Shown: positions 25,001-34,613 of the stretch, piece after piece | Layout: each line of letters opens with the position of its first letter | Numbering within the stretch: position 1 is the stretch's first letter | From: Eutrigla gurnardus | Lineage: Eukaryota > Chordata > Actinopteri > Perciformes > Triglidae | NCBI GenBank assembly: GCA_963514095.1 | Contig: OY741271.1 | Coordinates: 19,673,061-19,737,060, forward strand | Reading direction: 5' to 3' | DNA length: 64,000 nucleotides | Made by a program: the position numbers and the translations under genes | Notes under the pieces: generated by a model | Told to the model about the DNA's origin: nothing | Seen by the model: only the letters and a program-made list of their open reading frames with translations | The model's database searches: none

Positions 25001-27790
25001 TTAATGTTCTTTTGAACGACTAATATATTAATTGTTTCAGTTCTAACTAATTAATCGGTTGATTATTTTTTCAGTTAATCGTTTGGCCTTTATAATTCAA
25101 TAAAATTGTAGAAAAAAAACGTCCTAAAGCCCAGCGTGTATTCTGGGATTGTTAATAAAACCCTAAGGGAGTTTAAAATAACACTTGTTTGTTATGTGCT
25201 TTCACATTAACACATAAACAACCATTCAACAGAATCAAAGTGTTTCAGTGACTCGATGGTTAGATTGAAGAGGTTTAAACTGTGATTTGTCAGCATTACC
25301 CTAACTATCTAACTAACTAACTAACTAACATTTTATTTCTATTGTGAAGTTTGTTTATTTGCCAGTTAATTCCAGTTTATTATAGGCTGCATTATTATGC
25401 ACTTGACACTGAAAAGGGAACCTGCACCCATTTATATCTGCACATGTTTTGATGCTAACCTTCCACCTTATTTTACCAATGACTGGGCATTTCTTCTATT
25501 ATTGAACTGTGGCCCAGAGGGATCATTTCGTCTGTCGGCCCTCCAGTTGTCAATCAGGTGGAACCATTGTCCAGCGTTTTGTTCCCAGTGTACAAAACAA
25601 ACCCTTCTTACTAAATAACATCTATAACATTGGGGAAAAAAAGAACTTTATTAAACCTAAAAGCATGAAAGACAATTCAAACATATAGAACTTTATCTTT
25701 GACCTTTTTGTTGACCTTTTTTAGATGCTGAGTCAGCTGCACTTTGTCCTTTTCATATCAAGAACTGAGAAACTGAAACTTACGGTGACTGCAGGGAACA
25801 CCAGTAGTACAGAAACGATGATAAAACATATAATGATTATAATAATCTGCGGCTATGTTGATAATCGGTTCATTATTTAAGTGTTTTCGAGCATAATACC
25901 AAATATTGGCTTATTTCAGCTTCTCTGTTTGCTGATTTTCTTGTATGAAACGAAGTGAATCCCTTCAGGCTTTTCATACAACAGGAGACATTTGAAGGCA
26001 CCGCCTTGGCCTTCACTAAACATTTAAATCATCTTCTGACATTTTATACAAACAATGAATCGAGAAAATAACTGGTAGGTTTATTGATGGCAAAAGTGAT
26101 CGTTGTCGCTGGCAGACTTGGATGAAGATGTTTAAATACATATATTTGCCTCTTAATTGGACATAAATTGTTATTGGACTCGGAGACACCATGGACAAGA
26201 AAGCTTGAAGGGTGTTGTTGGTTTCAAATGAGTGTTCAACATTTGTTTATGTCTGTTAAAGTTCCCATTTGCTTTGTTTCAGTGGTGATTCTGGACGCCC
26301 GGCAGAAGAGGGCGGAGGAGCTCAGACGATTGACGGATCAGTCGGCATCCATGTCTGAGGAGCAGCTGACTGAACTACGTGCAGACATCAAGGTACTTAA
26401 ACAATGCTGCTGCTCCAGTTCAGACTCCTCTGTCTGTCTGTTTGTCTCTCTGTCTGTCTGTGTCTCTCTTTTTCTCTCCGTCTCACAATGTTTAACTTGG
26501 TGGACGCCAGACTGAATGTACAATGGGTGTTATTTGTGGAGCCACAGTTGAAAGCTCATTAAATTGTGCTGTTTTTTTTTTTTTCAAGGTGAACCACAAG
26601 CAGAAATAATAGATTAAATAAAAAAACGGCAAACTAAAATAAATGTAGCCGTTGTATTATTGAACATGCTGCTGATGAATGTAATCCATTGAATCTTATT
26701 TTTTTTTTCTTCCCCCTCAGCACTTTGTGAGTGAGCGAAAATATGACGAAGACCTTGGGAAAGCTGTGAGATTTACATTTGATCTTGAACCGCTGAAGAC
26801 GAGTATCACAGGTTTTGGATCAGGTACACGATAATTTCCATCTGTTTTATCTGTCTTTTTTTTTAATTTGTGTTCAAACTGAAATCTTCTAAAAATGTGT
26901 GTCAGAAAAAGTGGAAAATTTGCAAAATGCTAATTAAAATTCAATCAGGATGCTCCCATCCCTTATTTCCCTTAGAAACGATAGTAGTTCAGTGAATATC
27001 ACACTGTGACCAAGTCTTTATTAGACTTCTCCCTCACAAGCTCTAAATCAGCCGTTGGCCGATGTCTTACAGTATAATCTAAGAAGATAGTTTGTCATTG
27101 ATGATCAAAGATTTCACCATGTTTATCAGACAAAGGTTGACCATGTAAATGGGGTCTTAAAACAATCCCAGTCCCTTCAAATCTCATATAAAGAAGAGCT
27201 TTTCTGGGTTTTACTCAGTGCTGTACCAGGATCATTTATTAATCGTGCTCGGTTGTACTATTAGTGATTTACCTGGCTTCTTTTTACAGTTTACCATCCA
27301 CGTACAGGCTACTCAAATCGGTCCCGTTGTAGCTCCACGTCCTCTTCTGTCGCCAGCCCAAGTGTGCTGGAAACTCCTGCTCCCACCCAGACCCAAAGCA
27401 CCCCCAGTGAACACCGCCCTCCACCAAACAAACAGGTCAGCAGTTGTTGTCATTCAAACCATGAAGACGTTGACTTCAGCAACGTAAATCACTTCCAGTC
27501 GCTCACTTCATTTTAATTCTCCGATCCCTCAGATTTTCCAAGGCAACAGGCGTACTTTCCAGGGACAAGGGTATCACTCGGGTGGTCAGAGGTATAATGG
27601 CGGTTCCTACCATGACAGGAACGCCAGTCGGCCTCACCACCGCTACCAGACTGACGGTGGCTCTTCTGGTCCTTCCCAGCACTCACACAGCTCAAGAGGT
27701 CCCCACCATTCCTCCACATCCTCCCACAACCAAGACCGGCCCTCCCATAACGGGCTTCCCCAAAGGCCTCCGCGGACGCCCTGCCCTTGA
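19040..27790 (+). CDS. spats2: Spermatogenesis-associated serine-rich 2 (spats2), 12 coding exons, 491 aa
   Basis: Coding exons are 19040-19061, 19995-20074, 21060-21168, 21609-21658, 21896-22118, 22802-22981, 23162-23297, 24059-24117, 26283-26392, 26721-26823, 27290-27435 and 27533-27790. The phases close to 491 codons plus TGA. The start MAKKNQKDTSG matches the family opening. Residues about 35-72 form a UBA/CUE-like helical module (ISAVRAVVPNKSNNEIVLVL). A Lys-rich stretch follows near 85-96, then an acidic low-complexity linker. A conserved coiled coil spans about 222-350 (RSVKDLQRCTASLTRYR, SCLMDREVTLLGEMDKVKAE, LRADIKHFVSERKYDEDLG). The C-terminal third is disordered and rich in Ser, Gly, His and Arg, ending in LPQRPPRTPCP. 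SPATS2 is a cytoplasmic, probably RNA-binding protein of unclear biochemistry. The conserved LPQRxPRT end and SSVASPS region favour SPATS2 over SPATS2L, with moderate certainty. Confidence 0.9.
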
Positions 27791-28534
27791 CATTGGAAAT
27801 CCTGTCCTTAATCAAACCCATATACTAATCCTTGCACTCCCCTCCCCACCCCCTCCACACTGTCCCCTTCTACTAACAAAATGAAGAATAGAATACAAGT
27901 TTACATATTTCCGTCAGTTGAACTGTAGTGCCACCTCTCTGCATCAATCCACTCATCCTTCAAACTTGAAATTTCTCACTGTTCTGTATTCGCTCTTCCT
28001 TTTTGCATTTCTGCATTCCTGGTTAAGGTACCAGCTTCCATCTTTAGGCGCCCCGTTGAGAGAACTCATTGCTACGCTAGCGTCGGTCACTTTTACTCTT
28101 TTCGCAGTTAAGCTGACGTGATTACCTGCAACAATTTGTGCACTATTGAAGTTCAACACTTAGTACTATTTTCTATTTTTGCTGTGGCTTATGTCAGCTC
28201 TCGGATTTCCACCTCAGATTGTCTTTTATTTTTTCATTTTTACTCGTCTCCTAGGACCATTTCAATGCTTTCACCACGAATAGTGTAGTGAAAGTGCAAA
28301 AGTAGTATTAGCATTATCAGAGATTTTTGTTTTTATTCATCAGGAGAGTAGACATGCAATCAACACTACAGACTATCGTTACTCCTTACAAGGTGTTTAA
28401 AAAAAAAAAAAGCAAAAAAAAAGCAAACATATCAAATCAGAGCTTTTCGTATGGCTGCTACAAATCATAGGGAGCTTGTTAACACTAGGACTTAGATGTG
28501 TTTGAGAGTCACTCTGTGAACACTGAGGTTGCCC

Positions 28535-28975
28535 TCTTAAGGGAATAGTATGACATTTGAGAAACGGCTCATTCTTTCTTGTCGAGAGTTGGCTCGGAAG
28601 ATGGGTACCAGTCTGATGTTCGTACACCAGCACCTTGTTAGCTGGGCTTAACAAAGGGCAGTTGGTGCCTGGCCCAATGTCGAAATATCAGGCCTACCAA
28701 CACCTCCTAAACATGTTCCATCTTGTTTAGTTCATACAAAGAGAAGTGTAAAGACTACAAATGGTGGTTTCATGGGGGTGATGTGTCAGACAGAGCAAAC
28801 CTTTTCTTTTGTTTCCAGTCTTTAGCTAAGCTAAGCTAATGGGCTGCTGGCTGAAGCTTCAAATGCGACTAATAATCCGTACATGAGAGCGGTATCAATC
28901 TTCTCATCTAGCTCAGCCAAAAAAACAATGTGTGTGCGCATTCCCCCAAAACGTTGAGCTTCTCCTTTTACACAT
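28535..28975 (+). mobile_element. MITE-like repeat, copy 1, diverged
   Basis: The left end GGGAATAGTATGACATTTGA and the right end CCAAAACGTTGAGCTTCTCC are degenerate inverted copies of each other. Between them are TTAGCTAAGCTAAGCTAATG and GAAGTGTAAAGACTACAAAT, recalled landmarks of a common teleost element. It has no coding capacity. It lies in the spats2 3' UTR. Confidence 0.55.
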
Positions 28976-29989
28976 TGCCGAAGAGGCCGACAGGGTTTGG
29001 AGGTGACGCTGCTGTCGCCTCGCTGTCCCATTATTTTATAACAAAGAGAGGGCTCATTACCTTTTTTTTGAAGAATACTGTTAAAATGTTAAAACTGACA
29101 ACAAAGGAAACTGTCCACGTGCTGTTCCATATTTAATTCTTGACATTTATTTGGATGAATTTTCTTCCGCACGCACCATTCCTTCTTCTTCTTTGTGTTG
29201 TTATATGCACATGGATGGCATATTAATGTCATGCTTGCCTTTAGTCACAGAGAGACTTCACATTTGCCTTTCTAGAGACATGGATGTCTGCGTCATGATG
29301 GGTTTTTTTTCTTTTTTAAAACAGATGGTACTCGTAGAGCAGGCATGCAATTTATAAATATGTGTGAGAATAAGATTTTTTTCTTCCCCTTCTTTTATAT
29401 TCTCACTTTATCCCATCTGTGGACGCACAACTGATCAAACTGATGAATGCATTGGAAGATTGTATTGATTTCACACATTTTTTTTTTCCCTTCTCTATGG
29501 CTGCCAAGTAGACGCTTCAAGGCTATTCGTCGGAGTGGAGTCTCATCACAGCGTCCACGTAGTGTGAACAAAAAGCTGGTGGGCGCCACACGGCTGATGT
29601 TTTGAAGCGGCCTGTTTTCGAGCCGTTCCCTGGCAGTGAGCCGTTATTCAAGGGACAGGGACCCCCGATGATGCCTCATCGCTTATCTTCTTGTAGTTAT
29701 GTAAATACAGTATGGTGAGCTGCAAGGCTGTAGTTTAAGACTGGTTGTTACATAATTGCTGCATTTTCTTCATAATGTGTCGTCTTCCTTTTGAGCAGAC
29801 TTTGGGTGGAAATGAATAACTCTTCCCCCCCACCCCACCCCCTTTTTCGTTTCCTCAAGGTTTTCAGATCCTCATTTTTGAGATTATATTTCAGTAATTG
29901 TGTTCGTTGATATTGTGGAGAGGAGTGTTAACTTGTTTGCAGTTTTTGGTAAATTTGTGCTGTCAAGACACGAATGTTTTGACTAGAAG

Positions 29990-30493
29990 GAATAGTGTGA
30001 CATTTTAGGAAATGAGCTCATTTCCTTTTTCGCAGTTTGCGAACACTTCTGATGAAGCATCGATCTCACCGTTCCACTGCTTGTTTTCCCCGTTTTTAGA
30101 TCGGGCTCATTGTTGCCACCTTGTGACGGTTCAGTAGTTGCCAGTGGGAGTTTTTAAACCTTCTGGCTTCAAGGGGCAGTAATGAGGAATTTACAGCTAG
30201 AAAACTTGAACAAGCAATACAAAATGTATGCTTCATGGGAAGTTTCCATACAGAGACTTTTTTTTTGGCAACTGTTCAACTTAATAACCTCCTTTTAACG
30301 GAACAGTGTCCCACTCGGACAGTCCCTAATGGGACTAGGAAATGGCTTAGTCAAAATCTGCCTACCAGCCCAGGATAGCTTCAGAAGTGCTGACAGGCTG
30401 GTTTTTATTTGTTGTTTGGACGAAGCTGTTTCTAATAGAGCTCTTGGTAAGAAAGCCAAAAAGTGTATTTCCTAAAATGTCAAACTATGCATT
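29990..30493 (+). mobile_element. MITE-like repeat, copy 2, with clear inverted ends
   Basis: The left end AATAGTGTGACATTTTAGGA is answered at about 30467-30493 by its inverted form, TCCTAAAATGTCAAACTATG. The two share an uninterrupted ACATTTTAGGAAAT block. The interior of about 450 bp differs from copy 1 and has no ORF. Target duplications could not be fixed. It lies in the spats2 3' UTR. Confidence 0.55.
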
Positions 30494-31178
30494 CCGGGGT
30501 GGTAATGTCAAAGATTTTTCTTTTTATTGACTGATGTTTTTTGGGAGGCTGCGGTTTGAATTGATCAGGGCTGTAGAACAGATGATAAACAAATCAGTTT
30601 TTATTCCAGCATATTTCCAGCGTCCTCTGGAGGTGCTGGATTTGTTGGATCAATACTCAAAAGTAGATCTAGTCTGCCTCACTCAAACCACTTTTTTTTT
30701 TGTCTTACATTCCAAATTTAGGAGTATTAGGTTATCGCCAAAGATAATTTCGTCCTGTTTTAAAGTTGCTGCCTTATTTCTTTTTCTTCCACTGCCTGTA
30801 AAGAATTCCAAAGGAGATAAATCCAACACTTCAACTTTTCTTCTTCTTCCTCTTCTTCTTCATTTTCTGATTCCTTACTGTATATACATTTATGTAGCTA
30901 TATAGTTTTGTGCTCACATGGGGCATTTTGTATGTGATATTCATATTAGGCATAATGGAGGTTTAAACATCTAGTCCATTCATTCTTCCAGTAGACCTGG
31001 TGTCCTGCTTCTCAAGACAACCTTTCTGAGACAACTGTAAACTCAAGTGCCTTTTCTTGTCTCCCACCGATTCACTGAAATCCCCCCCACCAGAGTATGG
31101 ACCAAAGACAGCGACCGTCCCCGACACTCCTCTCCTCTTTCTCCCCACTCACTGAATTGCACACTTTCATTTACTATG

Positions 31179-31184
31179 AATAAA
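31179..31184 (+). terminator. Poly(A) signal of spats2
   Basis: AATAAA is followed within about 20-40 nt by a TG/T-rich downstream element. It is the best-formed cleavage signal after the spats2 stop. Confidence 0.6.
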
Positions 31185-31469
31185 CAGTTTGCAATACTTA
31201 CCGTGTCTGGTTTGTTGTCGTTTCCAGCTATACTCGCATGTAACGGGGCGGTTATCCATTCATCCATCAGTAAGCCAAACAGGAGCTGAACAGTATGTCG
31301 GCACAGTGATCATAGGATATCAAGGCATACAGCTTCATTGATCCATCAACATTTCCTGCTTTTGACTCCATATTCTGTAAGTTACTCTTCACGTTTAGTC
31401 TTAAATATGTTAAATAAATGTATGAACAAACCGCGTTCCCAAGTCATTGGCAAATAAAGAGCGGTGCAA

Positions 31470-32690
31470 AGTAACTAATTATGTTAACTAAGTGTTGTAC
31501 ATACATTTGGGGAGCTTGTACATGAGTATTTACATTTAACGCAACATTTATACTTCTAGTCTACATCTCGGAGGCAATTAATTGTTTATTTTCTCCACTA
31601 CGTTAATTTGTCTCTGCTTTAGTTCCTCTACAGATTACAATTTTCATATCCTTCCTATCCAGTGATTGTATCTCCAAATTTTAGGATTAAGATTTTTTTT
31701 TTTTTTTTTTTTTTTCTAATAAACTGAAGTAGATTTTTTTTTACATACTATTCTTTGACTTTTCTGTTCGTTTTTTATCATAGTATAGCATATTGGAAAA
31801 AAATCATTAAAAAGTCATAGTATGTCGAAGTAATAAAGTCATAATATAGCATTGAAAAAATCATGTTATGTAAGCAAGCTTGTGAAAAAAAGTAAAAAAT
31901 AAATAAATATACATATGTCAAAAAGTCATGGGCTGCACGGTGGTGTAGTGGGTAGCACTCTCGCCTCACAGCAAGAGGGTCCTGGGTTCGATTCCCGGGT
32001 CGGCCCGGGTTCCTTCTGTGTGGAGTTTGCATGTTCTCCCCGTGTAAGCGTGGGTTCTCTCCGGGTTCTCCGGCTTCCTCCCACAGTCCAAAGACATGCA
32101 GGATGGGGATAGGTTAATTGGTGACTCTAAATTGCCCGTAGGTGTGAATGTGAGTGTGAATGGCTGTTTGTCTCTACATGTCGGCCCTGTGATAGACTGG
32201 TGTCCTGTCCAGGGTGTACCCTGCCTTCGCCCAATGACAGCTGGGATCGGCTCCAGCCCCCCCGTGACCCTAAATACAGGATAAGCGGTAGAAAATGGAT
32301 GGATGTCAAAAAGTCATATTATTTGGGGAAAAAAATCATAAAAAAGTAATTGTATAATACGTAAAAAATAAAAAGTCAGGATTTTAAAAAAAAATCCACA
32401 TATAGTATGTTGGAAAAGGTAAAAAAAAAAATAGTATGTCAAAAAAAGTCGTAGTATAGGCTATTATTTAAAAAAAAAAAGTCATAAAAAAAAGTCATAG
32501 TATGGCCTATGTGAAAAAAAATAGTGTTGAAAAAAAAATCCATGGAAAATTCATCGAATAGTTTACTTCCTTACTTCAGTAACATTTTGAATGCAGGACT
32601 TGTCACGGAGTATTTCCACACTGTAGTCATTTTACTTTTAAGTATCTGAATACCGCTTTCACTTCTGCAGGATAAACTAGACCTGGGCAG
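31470..32690 (+). repeat. Composite repeat: two ends of an interspersed element around an AT-rich array
   Basis: The left part (about 31490-31770) has the TACATGAGTATTTACATTTA and CTCCACTACGTTAATTTG landmarks of the 'ACTTGAGTA' family. The right part (about 32555-32690) has AGTAACATTTTGAATGCAGG and AGTATTTCCACACTGTAGTC, the opposite end of the same family as recalled. Between them runs a degenerate array built on AAAAAGTCATAGTATAGC-like units, broken by a SINE. A poly-T run lies at about 31690-31717. Confidence 0.5.
31930..32302 (+). mobile_element. tRNA-like SINE with L2-type tail, full length
   Basis: The head carries pol III promoter boxes: A-box-like TGGTGTAGTGG at 31941-31951 and B-box GGTTCGATTCC at 31985-31995. 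The body contains GTGTGGAGTTTGCATGTTCT. The tail has CTGGTGTCCTGTCCAGGGTG and ends in ATGGATGGATG, the tail shared with Maui/L2-type LINEs of fish as recalled. A perfect 15-bp direct repeat, ATGTCAAAAAGTCAT, flanks it (31915-31929 and 32303-32317), consistent with a target-site duplication. Confidence 0.8.
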
Positions 32691-33038
32691 CCAGCAGAGG
32701 GCGTCAGTACTCTAGAAAATGTTAAAATGTGATTTTTGAGGGGGAGGTTTGGTGGAGGACATCATCAATAAGCTGTGATGGAAGAACTTTTCAGATATTT
32801 TACACAAGTAGCAGTAACAAATAAATTACTTAAGACAAATTAAGGAAACATGTTTGAAGTTCCACAACGTTTGTGGGATATTATTACAAATACATTATTG
32901 TTCTTTTTTCTGGACCCTCCTCCACAAAGCCCAGCTCTGTGTGTGTACAGCTTAAAGCCCGGTTACTGGATACTCTAATCTTCACCATGGAGCTTCCTCT
33001 TTGGTCTCTTCAGTTTTATATAATATTGTAATACTTAA

Positions 33039-33968
33039 AGGAAAACACCACCGCATTTCCATACTGAACTATGTTCTGCTCTGATGTTAGACGAGGTGAT
33101 ACATACCTCCCTCTCCTCTGTGCGTGCACTCAATGGCTCTTGCGCGACCTCGGCGCAGCGCTAATTTGCTAGCATGTAGCTTGTCCCAGTATATTCCTTA
33201 GGATCCAAAGGGGGGTGAAGTTAGAAGCGACCAAGCACTTCCACGTTGTCCCTATTTAAATACGGTTACGTGAGTAGTTACACGACCCAAGTTTGGTTAC
33301 ACAAAATGAAACATGCCAATTTTTCTAAGCGGATAACAAGGATAACTATATAGTATGGCGGAGTAACAACTGGAAGCACTTCGACGTCGGCGCAGTAATA
33401 TCATCACTCCGCTCCCCCTCTTACTTCCGTCAATAGAACCTACGTGACCTGCACGCCGTCGCCTGCACCAGCTGTAGTAGTTTGTGCACAGTTGAGGAAG
33501 CATCAGGTTGTAGTAAGATAGTTTGTGAAGAATCAAACATCATGGTTATAACGTGCATCGTACAGGGTTGTGAAAACAAGCAGAAGGTATATAGTCCCGT
33601 CATGTTTTGAGTGATGATATTACTGCGCCGACGTCGAAGTGCTTCCAGTTGTTATTCCGCCATACTATCTAGTTATCCTTGTTATCCGCTTAGAAAAATT
33701 GGCATGTTTCATTTTGTGTAACCAAACTTGGGTCGTGTAACTACTCACGTAACCGTATTTAAATAGGGACAACGTGGAAGTGCTTGGTCGCTTCTAACTT
33801 CACCCCCCTTTGGATCCTAAGGACAAGCTACATGCTAGCAAATTAGCGCTGCGCGGAGTCCGCGCAAGAGCCATTGAGTGCACGCACAGAGGAGAGGGAG
33901 GTATGTATCACCTCGTCTAACATCAGAGCAGAACATAGTTCAGTATGGAAATGCGGTGGTGTTTTCCT
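33039..33968. mobile_element. Kolobok-like foldback DNA transposon with THAP remnant
   Basis: This is a 930-bp element with very long inverted arms: left 33039-33409 and right 33609-33968, joined by a 199-bp spacer. The ends read AGGAAAACACCACCGC...GGTGGTGTTTTCCT and sit between TTAA at 33035-33038 and TTAA at 33969-33972. The arms are nearly identical by eye; the left has about 10 extra bases near 33189-33198. The spacer holds an ATG opening a 15-residue peptide with a C-x4-C pair, like the start of a THAP zinc finger. TTAA targets plus a THAP domain point to the Kolobok superfamily. piggyBac-like elements also use TTAA but lack THAP. Confidence 0.7.
33542..33586 (+). pseudogene. Remnant first exon of a THAP-domain transposase
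   Basis: The frame opens ATGGTTATAACGTGCATCGT and reads MVITCIVQGCENKQK, then meets a GTATAT donor-like site. The Cys5-x4-Cys10 pair fits the first half of the THAP C2CH finger. The rest of the finger and the whole catalytic domain are missing, so this is an internally deleted, non-autonomous copy. Fifteen residues are little evidence alone; the TTAA-flanked context raises the odds. Confidence 0.5.
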
Positions 33969-34244
33969 TTAAGATTTTTACGTGTGGAAAGATAGGAAAT
34001 ACATTTGACATCCTATCTATTTCAACATAAGTTATCATGTTTTACTTGATTGCTGATTTGACAACTATTATTAAAAAATCCTCAAGGGGCGATTCCTCTG
34101 GTTGCAAAAACGTGTCCAATTGTAGAAGTCTGAGAAAATGACCCGACTTCTCACTTAAAAATCTTCTTCAAGACTAGGTTAATAATGTAAAATCTCTCTT
34201 TTCCTGGTATTAAACACAATGTAACTACTAATGCTCATGATATT

Positions 34245-34250
34245 TTTATT
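34245..34250 (-). terminator. Poly(A) signal candidate of pan2
   Basis: The minus strand reads AATAAA here and again at 34269-34274, about 340-370 nt after the pan2 stop. The 3' UTR would be short. It is convergent with spats2 across a gap of about 3 kb made of transposons. Confidence 0.5.
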
Positions 34251-34613
34251 AACATGCAGCAAAATGTATTTATTTTTTTTAAAAAGGCTCCAAAATTGTA
34301 CATAACTTTCCTTATTCCAAAAACTTTGATGATTAAAACTTTAGTCACCCAGCTGAAGTGGACTGTACAGGCAACAAAGACCTTCATGTACACTGTACAC
34401 AATGGAAGAATACATGGAAAACAAACACAATATGGCATTGGCTGAACAAGCTCTTCAGTGGGAATGTGTCACGATGCAGCTCACAACCCCATCACAGAGG
34501 GAAACACAGCAGCACCTGTTGAAGGAAGAAGAGTGCTTTCAAACCACGCAGACGGACTCCGTTTCCCACGAAGCCCTAAACTCATTATCAAAACATCCGC
34601 ATCTAATTCAATG

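Larger units (their letters stand above)
27791..31200 (+). other. spats2 3' UTR
   Basis: After the stop there is no further coding exon. An AATAAA at 31179-31184 followed by a TG/T-rich stretch (CCGTGTCTGGTTTGTTGTCG) is a textbook cleavage site, making a 3' UTR of about 3.4 kb. The UTR holds two copies of one MITE family (about 28535-28975 and 29990-30493). A 123-codon frame at 30534-30905 has no family likeness. Confidence 0.6.

Noticed and set aside
30534..30905. 123-codon plus-strand ORF after spats2
   Set aside because: It lies inside the spats2 3' UTR, is Phe/Leu-rich from T-rich sequence and has no homology I recognise.
31941..31995. Possible tRNA gene (A and B box)
   Set aside because: The boxes belong to a SINE head: no cloverleaf with matching acceptor stem is evident and the element continues into an L2-type tail with flanking direct repeats.
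33297..33536. 79-codon minus-strand ORF
   Set aside because: It lies within the inverted arm and spacer of the foldback transposon and shows no domain.
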